A DNA stretch of 64,000 bases from Neoceratodus forsteri (lineage: Eukaryota; Chordata; Ceratodontiformes; Ceratodontidae), in contig CM057454.1 in assembly GCA_016271365.2 (NCBI GenBank), positions 701,793,501-701,857,500 on the forward strand. The letters are read 5' to 3'. The position numbers and the translations under genes were made by a program. Positions 20,727 through 31,480 of the stretch are shown one piece after another; within the stretch, counting starts at the first letter, position 1, and every line of letters starts with the position of its first letter. The notes under the pieces were generated by a model that was given only the letters and a program-made list of their open reading frames with translations, was not told the DNA's origin and ran no database searches.

Positions 20727-22470
20727 GTGTGCAAATCCCTGATATTCAGCCAGCAGTATGCAAATGGGGCCATAATACATGCAAGGCACAAATGGGTCCA
20801 TTTGCATGTCATTATGGCCCCATTTGCATGTGTTGTGCAGGGCAGGACAGCGAATGCTCATGGGGCTCTGCACAGCATGTGGTACTACCAGAGGGGGTCT
20901 CATGGCATCCCCCTCCCTACCCGTAGCCCCAATCACCAAAACTAAAATAATTATATACCCATTGTAGTTCAGTGGTCCTCCCAGTCTTCCAGAAGCTCTG
21001 ATCCCCATAAAATAACATATGTGACATTCCCTGGTAGTCTAGTGGTCCCCCCACCTTTCTCGATGCTCCGATCTCCGTAAATTACATATTTGACATTCCC
21101 TGGTAGTCTAATGGTTCCCCATCCCTCCCAATGCTCCTATCTCTGTAAATTATATATTTGACATTCCCTGTGAAGTCCAGTGGTCTCCCCTCCTCTCAGT
21201 GCTCCCGACTCCCATAAATAACATATGCAAATTCCCTGGTAGTCAAGTGGTTCCCATCCTCCCATAACCCTGATCACTGATCGGTAGTTTATGTCACCTC
21301 CCTGGTGCTCCAGTGGCACCCCCACCCACACAGGACCCCAGCCCACCCAGCTCCCCCGTCATTGGTGGGCAGCGGCATACCCACCCACATACCTCCATGG
21401 CTGCCCACCGAAAGACAGCGTACAGTATGGGCTGCAATCTCATTGCTCCACATATCTGTGAATGATTATTACAGTATGCACTGCAAGCCCATTTGTCCAC
21501 ACTGTGGACCAATCAGATTGCAGCACATACTGTAAGCTATCATTTGGTGGGTAGCCGCAGAGGTATGCAGGTGGGTATACTGCTGCCCGACGATGACGGG
21601 GGAAGCTGGGGGGCTGGGGGTCCTGTGGTTGGGTAGGTGCACGGACCACCAGGGAGGTGACTTAACTTACAATCATTGATCGGTTACAGGCCAATGTGGG
21701 GACCACCAGACTACCAGGAATTTTGAATATGTTATTTATAGGAACAGAGCATTGGAGGATGGGGACCACTAGAACTCCAGGGAATTTCAAATATGTAGTT
21801 TACAGGATCAGAGCATTGGAAGGGGTGGGAAGACCACTAGACTACTAGGGAATTTTGAATATGTTATGTTATGGGGATTGGAGCATCAGGAGGGGTGGGG
21901 GGACCACTAAACTCCCAGGGAATTTCAAATATGTCATTTATGGGGATCAGAGCTTTGGGAGGGGTGGGTGGACCATGAGACTACAAGGGAAAGGCAAGTA
22001 TGTAATTTACGGGATTTGGAGCATCAGGAGGGGTGGAGAGTACCACTGGACTACCAAGGATATATAATTAATTTATTTTCTGTGATCGGGGCTATGGCAA
22101 GGGAGGGAGTACCACTAGACTACCAGGGATATATAATTACTTTATTTTCAGTGAGCGGGGCTATGGGAATGGACGGGGTACCACTAGACTATCAGGGATG
22201 TTTCCTTATATTATTTACAGCGATCATGGCTACGGGCAGGGAGGGTGTCCACTAGACCACCAGGGACCATATGGTGCTTCTGCACAGTGTACTGGGTGGG
22301 CGGGTGGCCACCCACAGCTGGTGGCTGCTTTGTTGCTCCTTGTAGTACAGCAGCTCGCCTGTGGGTGGCCACCACTAGACATTTTTCAGGCTCAGCTTTG
22401 CTCATATGTAGCACATTCCAGGGTTGTGCAGGCATATGCGCCACACATCCTGAGCTGAATATCAGGATGT
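20727..22470. repeat. large inverted repeat built from ~68-bp tandem units
   Basis: The left arm contains CCCTGGTAGTCTAGTGGTCC-type units starting at about 20960, 21031, 21100, 21168, 21236 and 21302. The right arm contains the complementary ACCACTAGACTACCAGGGA-type units at about 21700, 21766, 21834, 21903, 21971, 22042, 22110, 22180 and 22249. The inner arms pair closely: GGCATACCCACCCACATACC on the left against the complement of GTATGCAGGTGGGTATAC on the right, around a centre near 21478. Outer ends pair too (CCTGATATTCAGC near 20733, GCTGAATATCAGG near 22455). It is non-coding. The structure suggests a giant foldback element with internally amplified arms. Confidence 0.75.
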
Positions 22471-22970
22471 GCCTCATATGCATGGGCACGTCCCCTGGAG
22501 ATGCACCTTATACATTAAGCCAATAAAGAGTTAACTATCCAGTTTAAAATTCAGTGTTTTGTAATTTACAAGAATGCTAAAGCATAACGTGTAAAAGCAT
22601 TTGAATAAGACAGCTGCATTTATTCTGCTTTTGAAGGTTAGGTTTTACAGATCGGTTAGCTTTCCCTATGTATAACTTACTGTAACTGTTCTCTGCTCTG
22701 GCAGGGCACTGTCCTTCTGGACTCACCTATATCCCTCTGTGAATATCTTATTTCTATATTATCATGTATAAGTGTTCTCTAACCATGTCACTGCCCAGTC
22801 CAGCTGGATTCCTCTCTGTCCTGCAGGCAATAAATGCCTTCTATATCCCCAGGACTGATGGGTGCTCTCCACCCAGAACTCTGGGCTGGTCCTTCTGGAT
22901 TTCTCTCTGTTCTGTTGCAATATATAGGCCTTCTATATCTTCAGGTGTGATAGGCTGAAGCAAGTAAATG

Positions 22971-22974
<4 letters not shown>

Positions 22975-23008
<34 letters not shown>
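22975..23008. repeat. (CA)n microsatellite
   Basis: About 17 CA units. Confidence 0.95.
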
Positions 23009-23011
<3 letters not shown>

Positions 23012-25730
23012 AAACACCTGGAAAAGTCCACTAAATATAATTAATATCACCAGTTCCCCTGCCCAAATCAGCTGTCAAACTCCCCCAGCCCCACTCTTTT
23101 GATGGCTTGCTATCTTGGTCTGCTCCTCTTCCCCTCAAACAACCAATTGCTCACTGTTGCTTCTGTGAGGTTGATTGCTGTTGAAGGCAGTGGAAAACAG
23201 AGGAGGACTGCAGGTCACACTTATGGTGAGGTGGGGTGGTGTGTTTGGGATGCATCTTTTTTTTAGGGGAATATGATGTGCGGCAGAAAAGAGGGAGTTG
23301 TTCAGCTGCAGTGGACCACTGATTAACAGCACTGGTCCATTAGTCATTTATTATATCAAAGATGGGGAGGAGGATTTCATACAACTATTGTTACATTACT
23401 GGCATGAGATTTTTGTATCAATATATTTATGACTACCAGACTGTATTGGCATACAAGAAATGCACATTGTGTTCATAACAAGGATGATACAGTTCACTGT
23501 TGGACATTTGTAACTGGGAATTGGACTGAGTCAGGAGTAAGCAATACAGAAAAAAACTGATTGGTTATAGAACAATTTGATACTAATGAATATTTAAATG
23601 AACCCATGCAGAACATCGTTGTGCAGTGTGAGACAGTGTGCCATAGAAACAGCACCTCATACAGTAGGTTACATGGATTCATGCAAGTTACTGAACTTTT
23701 GAGCATATTTTGCATGTAATATCTTTTTGCTGTGCCTCCATAACAGACACTCAGACTACAGACATGAGGGGAATGCATGTGTGCTTTCTCCACTACCACC
23801 CCAACCATATACAGTATCAATCCTCTAGGAACATGGTAAGTATGAAAGTAGATAGAACGACATCAGAATCAGCCCATATATTTGACAAATACAATGCAAA
23901 AGAGAAACTCTTTCAAGTACAAATTTGTAAGAAACTCATTCAGATAAAAAAATGAGTTGTATTGAAAAACTATTTTCAATTGCATTGAATGATGGAAGTT
24001 GTGTGCACCTATAAGACATTGTGTCACCCCCTGATCATGGGATGCATGGTGACATTGCAATAATGTATGAAATGAGTGGGGGATATCTCATGTCAGTGAT
24101 TGCACTTCAGAAGTGCTGCACTGCAACTCTGCTCCAACCAACTCAAACTATAGACTGCAGGGCCTCTGAAAGAGCATGGACAGAGAAGGGGCTTCTAGAA
24201 TACTAGAGTATGTCTAGTAATTCTGATCCAGTATTGCATGCTGAGCATCATTGCCATCATGATGGCAAGTAGTAAGAATGGGAGGTTAGAGTGCGGCTGG
24301 TACCAGAGCAGGTCCAAGTCCAATAACTGAAACTATAATTTTTGCATGGCTCTGAACTTTTTTAATAGTTGAGCTTTGGTGCCAAATCTGTTACTTAGCA
24401 ATCAGTGCCAATGGAGCAGACAAGCAAAATGCAGCCCTGGCAGTCAATAAGACCCAACCTTATGTTCCTAGAGGAAATCCTATCACAACCTCCCCACTTC
24501 ATTTCGTGTGTGTGTGTGTGTTATTTAAACACCACTGTATCCTGCTGCTGCACTATCTGGGGTAATATGGTCTCATCAAGATTTTATATCTCTTTCTGTT
24601 TTAAAAAAAGTGATCCTAAAAAGTAAATAAATATATATACATATGTGAAACACTGGTGTCTGTCTGATCAGCTACAACATTTGATCACTGTGCTGTAGTC
24701 CTGTCTCTTCATCACCCCTCCCTTGTAATGAAATAAATCTTACTTTAACAGAGATTTAGACATGATTGAAAAGATGTCCTCAAACAGTAGTAATTCATGA
24801 CAACATCTTTTTAATCATGCCGGAGTAAAAATGAGCTTGTTAAACAAATTTTAAAAAGAATCATAGCATGCACACTCCATGAATGATAAATTTTGTGTTA
24901 ACTTGTGAATGAAGACATATTTACAAATTGAAATTATTAGGTGCAAGGTAATTAAATGGTCAGATATATTTTTGATGTAATTTTTTTATTTTGTGGCAGG
25001 ACGGCATAGCTCACTTCACATGTATGTCAGGTAGCTAAAGAAATCCAACACTCAGTCACAGAATATCTGTGCATAACTTGAGACTGTGCTTCTATTTAGG
25101 ATGGAGCATTTTCTTTTTAGGGCTGTGGGCAAAGACTACAGCCCTTCTGCCATCGATCAGATTGTAGCTCTGAAATGGCTTTTCATGGAACTCCCTTTTT
25201 AGACATTTGGAAGTATTCCTCCATAGCTGCAAAGTAGTGCACCCCCCCTGATTTTTGTTATTTGCTGCTCTATGTTAAAGGCATCTGAAAGGGGGGAGGC
25301 TACTGTATTGTGCCTCAGAATGTTTCAGGATATTATCAAAAAACACTTTTTAAACTACTGTTTCTATCATCTGTCCAGCTCAGTCTAATAGATGTATTCT
25401 ATTTCTTTCAGCAACCTAGGGGTTAACTCATTATATGATGTCTGCAAAACACTAAACCTCTACAGTGTCAGATTACAGACAGTGGACCTGCAGTCTAAGA
25501 GCTATGTCATTCCTATGGGCACACATAAGAACTGCAGGTAGAGGTGTGGGGGCTGTAGCACCATCACTTTTTTGAGACTGAAGGATCTTGCCCTTTAAAC
25601 AAACAAACAAACAAAAAAAGTAAGCATAAACTAGTGTGACAGAGTTAATGAAGTCCATCTGACCAGGCACACATAGAACAAATGAAGTGCTTTGTGCTTG
25701 TTTGCTGTTTCTGAAGTCGGAAGTGTCAAG

Positions 25731-25731
<1 letters not shown>

Positions 25732-25766
<35 letters not shown>
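25732..25766. repeat. (GT)n microsatellite
   Basis: About 17 uninterrupted GT units. Confidence 0.95.
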
Positions 25767-25767
<1 letters not shown>

Positions 25768-26982
25768 TGTACAATCCTGCTTTGGGATGAGCCATGTGAT
25801 ACAGACTGTTCATCTCTTATCTAGGATTTACGGTCTGAGGCTCAGCTCAGCAACACTGTTTGAGTGAACATTCCCTTCCACGCAGCAGAAGGTCAGTGTA
25901 ACAGTATTATGTTTGCATCCTCTAGTTTGAAAACTAAACTAAAAGGAAAAAAAATAACAGATTTACAGAGAGGGACAGAGTAGTTAGATGGATTCCGTTA
26001 GGAGTAGGGAGGTTGGTTATTGCATGGAGCTGGAATCCGTGTACTGGAGTTTAATGTTTGTTTACAGTTTATAAATGAAATTTAATAAATATGTGTATAT
26101 ATGTATTCCTTTGGTAACCAGATAAGGCCAGCTAGGCATAGATGCTTGTTTCTATGGACAACACAGGAACACTGGTGAGATTAGGTAACATAATCAGAGC
26201 CACACAGTATGGAAATGGAGTGTGTGAGACTCAAACCCATGTCTGACTGCTGGATGTACCTAGCTCATTTATAGCTCATTATTCTAACCTCTAGGCTATA
26301 CTGCCAGCCCCATAAATAGTGAACAATTTAGACTGGGTTGTTAATATCTCAAAGGAGAACTGCCTTGAATAAGCAAACATGCATTTTTGCAGAAGTAGAT
26401 GTTATTTTTAAAAATACCAGTTCTCAATTTTGTTACTGATTAATCTTAACTGGCCTTTTGGTAAATTCAGTGAGTGTTTTTGATTCACACACTGCTGGTA
26501 TTGACCATTTTAGAACAGTATGATCTTGTCAAGAACTTACATTGTTGGTACAATTCATATGTGTTCTAATTTTGAATTCATATGTTCATGGGACCATAAA
26601 CAACATCATACAATTCTTAAATGGCACTTTGCAGCAGTGTGCAACCCATAAATATTCAATGGGTTAATTAAAAGGCCAGCAAAAATGGAACAGAAACACT
26701 ATATGAAAAAAAGCTTCTACAGGAAACATTACTCACAGATTCAGTGCAGTTCTCTTTTAACTAAGCTTGTTGAGGATACCAGGTATTTTATCTAAATGGT
26801 AAGGAACTCTGTTTAGAGGGATTCGGAGCCATCTACAGGGAAATACTTCCCATAGACTTGCATTAGTAATATGGGAAAAGAGAGGAATTTGGTTTCCATT
26901 AGAACTAATGTAATCTACAAGAAAACATAGGAAAATTACCTCGCAGTTACAAGAAAAAGGCAAACTTAATCTGTGAGCACTG

Positions 26983-27012
26983 ACACACACACACACACAC
27001 ACAAACACACAC
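26983..27012. repeat. (CA)n microsatellite
   Basis: About 15 CA units with one AAAC interruption near 27001. Confidence 0.9.
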
Positions 27013-27399
27013 ATATACACACGCACCATTTACTCTGACTAAATAAATTCAAAAGGACTGATTTAGCAGCATGGCAGTTTTTGATGACTGTGACTAAACA
27101 GCACTATATGACACCAACAAGAAAATAACTTAGGTCATTTGGTAGCTCTTCACAGCCCTATCGGCCCTGGTTAGAGTTTGTATTAGTAGAGACTGTGAAC
27201 CTGTTGTTTTAAAAAAATTAGGAACTGTGTAATTACGCTGGTCCCCCATCACCCTGATCAGATGAGGTTTTACTACACTGTCTGGTGTACTTTGCAGTAA
27301 AACTCTATTCAGAATTCAATTTCAGCAGAGCTGCATATGTGATACTGTAGCATTATGTTTGCCATTAAACTTGGGAGCAAACATTCATATAAGAATTAT

Positions 27400-27635
27400 T
27401 ACAGTGGTGCAGTCATGTTTAGCCTAGGGTTGACATCCCCAAGGCACATACCACTCCAGATTTGTGAAGATGCAGAGAAGATAAACCATAACAGTTTTTC
27501 CTGTGGATGCCTGGAGGGTGGTGGCTTGTAAGGGTTGGAAACTCTAATGTCACATTTCCCTGTGTTTGTCAGTTTATCCCTAACTAGCACATCAATAAAG
27601 TTTTTTTGCAAAGAATATGTAAATACATATAAATA
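27400..27635. repeat. single arm of the 35/40-kb palindrome family
   Basis: Landmarks GGGTTGACATCCCCAAGG (27427-27444), GGGTTGGAAACTCTAATGTC, CACATTTCCCTGTGTTTGTC and ATCAATAAAGTTTTTTTGCA follow the order seen in the right arms of the palindromes at 35.2-35.8 and 40.2-40.8 kb. Only one arm is present here. It is non-coding. Confidence 0.6.
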
Positions 27636-29645
27636 TTATAGTGGCATAATAGCACCATTATATTTAGGGTTGAGCAGGGCTTTCAATGTTAAACCTCAAT
27701 TTTTGTACTTTAATATCTTTGCAACTATTCAACTGACTTGTACAAAATTGTGTATGTGCGGTCTTGTGGGGTAGATCTCTTGACATGCCAAGCTTAGTTC
27801 TGGTCAGATGTGTGGATTCTGAGATGTGGATATTGCAAAAATTTAACAAATCACTATTTTTTGTTATTCTTTTGCTATCATGTAGTGCCCAGATGGTTTG
27901 GAATTTTGGTCTGAAATGTTTAGGGTAGAAAGAGCTTGGCCCAGAAGGACTTCCTTTGCTGGTATGATGAAAACATATTAATCCTGTCTAACATATTAAG
28001 TCTGTTTGCTGATGATACCAAGGTAGGCGCGGTGGTGGATGATCTAGGGGGATGGCAGGGGTTGCAGGATGATCTGGCAAAGCTTGAAACCTGGTCAGAC
28101 ACCTGGCAACTGGGTGTTACTGCCAAAAAGTGCAAGGTGCTGCACTTTGGGATGAAGAACCCAAGGAGGAGTTACCAGCTAGGGGGAGTGCAGCTAGCCC
28201 AGACAGAGGAGGAGAAGGATCTGGGTGTGCTCATTACAGGGTCAATGAACAACTCGGCACAATGTAGGAAGGCAGCTGCAAAGGCCAACAAAATGCTGGG
28301 TTGTATTGCAAGGAATATATCCTCAAGGAGGGAGGAGGTGATTCTGCCACTGTATAGGTCATTAGTTAGACCACACCTGGAGTACTGTGTGCAGTACTGG
28401 CGTCTGTATCTGAAGAGGGACATTAAGTTACTGGAGGGGGTGCAGCACAGAGTGACAAAGATGATCAAGGGGCTGGGGGACTTATCATACGAGAGGAGGT
28501 TGAAGGAGTTGAACATGTACTCACTGGAGGAGGAGAGGAGAGGAGAGACAGGGGTGACATGATTGAAACCTTTAAATACATGAAAGGAATAAACAAGATG
28601 AGTACAGAGGGCTGTTCAAAGTAAGGAGAGGGAGGCCACCAGGGCCATGATATGAGACTGGAGCGAGGAAGGTTCAGGAGGAGATGAGGAGACACTTTTA
28701 CAGAGATGGTGGTGGCTGGGTGGAATGCGTTACCTACTGAAGTGGTATGCAGTTGAACAGTGGAATGCTTCAAATGAGGATGGGACAGGACAAGGGGGAG
28801 GGTTAATGAAGGGGAAGGGTGGAAGGGAGGGGCAGCTGCAGAATAAGGGGTGCTGGCTGCACATTCGAGCAGACTTGATAGACCTCTAGGCCTTTATCTG
28901 CTGGCAAATTTCGTATGTTCGTATGTAATCCGTTCTAAAGTTATTAAATTTTAAAATGTTGGGTTCTGAGCACGCTCAGTCCACCTTAAAAAAATGGTTG
29001 TATGAAGTTTTCTTATGGGGATCCTTTTCATGAGGTTTTTGGGTATGCCGCCTTCTGTTTTTTTAGTTTTCCTTCAAATAAAATTTTGAAAAGGTGCAAA
29101 AATAGCATTGTAGAGGGAGACCAACATGTTTATGTTGGTCATGGGAACCCCTTTAGGTGGATTCTGCAGTTAACTGTTTGAAAAAGGACCCCCAAAGTTG
29201 TTTTTTTATCCTTTTTCTTCACTCGCTTGCTAGTTTTCATATTCAATGACACAAATAAATGTCCACTAAACAGTGTTTGGTTGCTGTTTTTTGTGATTGC
29301 CTTGCAGCTAGATAGTTTGGAATTTTGGTCTGACATTTTCTAGGTTAAATGTGCTTGGCCAACAGATGTTTCAAATATTAATCCAATCTAAAGTTATTTT
29401 GTTTTAAAATGTATGGTTATTTAAATCCTTTTTTTGTGACTTGCTTAGGGGTTTTTAATATTCTGTGAGCATGCTTAGAACCCAAACTTTTAAAATGAAA
29501 TAACTTTAGAATGGATTAATCTTTTTTCAGCAAACAATCACAGTGAACATCTGTGGGCCAAGCCCTTTCTACTCAGAAAATTTTAGACCAAAATTCCAAA
29601 CCATTTTGACGCAAGCTTATGGCAAAAAACTGCAACAAGACAATG
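27636..29645. repeat. modular repeat with direct and inverted internal copies, interrupted by a LINE
   Basis: It begins with the small palindrome TAGTGGCATAATAGCACCAT (27641-27660) and a GGGTTGAGC block, as at 15745. The block TGGTTTGGAATTTTGGTCTG (27893-27912) recurs as AGTTTGGAATTTTGGTCTGA near 29306 and in inverted form near 29583 (AGACCAAAATTCCAAACC). A CR1-like LINE occupies 27992-28925. The interior is non-coding. Confidence 0.6.
27992..28925 (+). mobile_element. CR1-like LINE of a second subfamily with 13-bp target duplication
   Basis: The 934-bp 3' fragment includes an RT segment of roughly 190 codons (27995-28562) with LFADDTKVGAVVDD (catalytic Asp pair), WQLGVTAKKCKVLHFG (thumb) and RPHLEYCVQYW. 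A frame change is followed by a 3' UTR ending near ATCTGCTGGCAAATTTCGTA. The flanks read TAATCCTGTCTAA (27979-27991) and TAATCCGTTCTAA (28926-28938), a 13-bp duplication with two adjacent differences. The RT differs from the family at 12/62 kb in both the post-FADD segment and the tail. It is 5'-truncated and inactive. Confidence 0.85.
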
Positions 29646-29689
29646 AGCTTCCTCAGTTACGATTGCCTTCCCTGAGTTTAAGTTATACT

Positions 29690-29960
29690 TCTCTGGTATC
29701 TGGTGGCACCCCCACCCTCTGATTGTTGTTCCCCTTGACATTTTATGTATCCCTGGTGCCTAGTGGCATCCTGCAACCTCCAGATGCCATCCACCTTATA
29801 GGTTTATTCTCCCTGGTGTCTAGTGGTGCCCTCCCACCCTCCAGTGTCTTTCCCCACAATAATTTTATTTTCCCTGGAGACTAGTGGCACCCCCACCCTC
29901 CAGCACCATCCAAGTTTAAATGTAGTCTTTCTATAGTGTCTAGTGGCACCCTGTCTGACC
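29690..29960. repeat. ~60-bp tandem repeat, about 5 units
   Basis: CCCTGGTGYCTAGTGGCACC-type cores start at about 29694, 29752, 29811, 29872 and 29933, spacing 58-61 bp. Each unit also has CACCCTCCAG and a TTTAT(T/G) block. The core resembles that of the 68-bp units at 21 kb, so the two arrays appear related. Confidence 0.7.
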
Positions 29961-30159
29961 ATCCTCCTGCCTGTGATAAAGAAAACGGTCCTTCACTGAT
30001 CCAGCCCCCTGAAGCCCAACCTCCACTGAACACCCACAACCCCACATACCCCCACATCTCCCACATCACCTCACTCACCTGAACAGGTCCCAGGGTGAAG
30101 ATACTGTATGCTATCCCATGAAAGACACGTCTAGCTGCTGGAAATGTTGACTGCTACAT

Positions 30160-30740
30160 GACAAATAAGGTAAGTGCAGTTCAATATATTCCAAAGTGGT
30201 TTTCAACTTTGGTCCATAACTCTTCCATTTTTTTGTATATTTTTACACAAAATTTTCAATATGGCCCTTTTGAGGCCATACCTTATGAACAATGTCAGTG
30301 GAATTATGCAAATCTGGCCCAAAATGTGATTTCGCTGTTGGCTGGCTAAATAACCTTTGGGTCAGGATTTGAAAATATTCATTTTCCTTGTTCATGAGGT
30401 GGGGTCATAAGAAGGGTACAGTATGTTGAAAATGAGGGCTGTAAATAGGTTAAAATGGTAAAGTTATATGCACTCATTGACATTTACCTACATCCCTCAT
30501 AACTGTTATCATTCTTTATATTTTCATCCCACATTTTCAACATAGCCATATCTTTACACCACCTCAAGAATATGACAGCTGTAATATTTCAAATTTTTTC
30601 CAAAATTTATTTTAGTGCCTGTGCCATGGAGTGACATTGTGTTGGTGGGGAATGATGTTTTGGATGTGCTTTTTAAATTTTTAGAACTGGGGGTTCATAA
30701 GGCGGGGTAATAGGAAGGCTATGTTGACAATTTGCTTGCT
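30160..30740. repeat. foldback repeat family, two units of alternating inverted arms
   Basis: Arms CAAAATTTTCAATATGGCCC (about 30248) and ACATTTTCAACATAGCCA (about 30532) alternate with complementary arms GTTCATGAGGTGGGGTC (about 30390) and GTTCATAAGGCGGGGTA (about 30690). Spacing and arm order equal those of the 12.7-14.1 kb array. Confidence 0.7.
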
Positions 30741-31205
30741 GTTGTAGTACAAATGAAAGCCCAAGGCCCTCTGAGAAGGTATGGATAGATGGGAGCTCAG
30801 GATCCTCCGGGCCCTGCACTTCTACAGGCAAATAAGGATACAATTATGCTATCTCAAAAAGTATGGAAATTCTTTGCAAAAAAACTGCACCAATGCAACA
30901 ATTGAGGTTTAGGCTGAAGCGACGAAAGTAGGGAAATGTGGCTTTAGGGTTTCCAACTCTAAAACTCCACCCCATGCATACAATAAATAAGGGGTGCCAT
31001 ATTCCTTGGGGGTGTCAAACCTTAAGCCCACCCCATTCTATGCACTCCAGAAACATACACACCTAAAGGGGTGAGCTTTAGGGTTGACAACCCATAAGCG
31101 CAGGGGTGTAGTTTTAGGGTTAGAAACCCTAAAGCCACATTTCCCTACTTTTGTCACTTTAGCCTAAACAGTAAATGTTACATTAACACAGCTTTTTGCA
31201 AAAAA
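30740..31205. repeat. palindromic module of the 35/40-kb family
   Basis: The left half has TTCTTTGCAAAAAAACTGCA (30871-30890), AAAGTAGGGAAATGTGGC and TTAGGGTTTCCAACTCTA. The right half is the complement: TTAGGGTTAGAAACCCTAAA, GCCACATTTCCCTACTTTTG (31130-31149) and AGCTTTTTGCAAAAAA. The centre is around 31040. The CGGGCCCTGCACTTCTACAG block near 30808 also occurs, inverted, beyond the right arms at 35.9 and 40.9 kb. Confidence 0.7.
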
Positions 31206-31224
31206 AATTAAAAAATACACACAC

Positions 31225-31261
<37 letters not shown>

Positions 31262-31338
31262 TATGTGCGTGTCTATATATGTATTACAGGTAAGTTGGGC
31301 AGACTGGATGGGCTAAGAGCCTTTTTCTGCTGTCAACA

Positions 31339-31390
<52 letters not shown>

Positions 31391-31480
31391 CTGTATATAG
31401 ATGTTGACGGCAGCAAAAGGCTATTAGCCCATCCAGTCTGCCCAATCTTACCTAGCGACACTAATTGTGCCACTGTAAAG
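31205..31480. repeat. two LINE 3' tails in inverted orientation around TC/TA microsatellites
   Basis: GGGCAGACTGGATGGGCTAA (31297-31316) followed by TTTTTCTGCTGTCAACAT is mirrored by ATGTTGACGGCAGCAAAAGG (31403-31422) followed by TTAGCCCATCCAGTCTGCCC. Between them lie (TC)n at 31339-31369 and (TA)n to 31391; another (TA)n tract lies at 31226-31257. The arms resemble the CR1-like 3' terminus. Confidence 0.75.

Larger units (their letters stand above)
22530..27390. other. long interval without a recognisable gene
   Basis: Moderately AT-rich sequence. I see (CA)n at 22975-23008, a (GT) tract at 24508-24522, (GT)n at 25732-25766 and (CA)n at 26983-27012. There is no protein family match, splice-flanked exon, tRNA or long terminal repeat. 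It could be unique intergenic or intronic DNA, or very old repeats. Confidence 0.5.
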
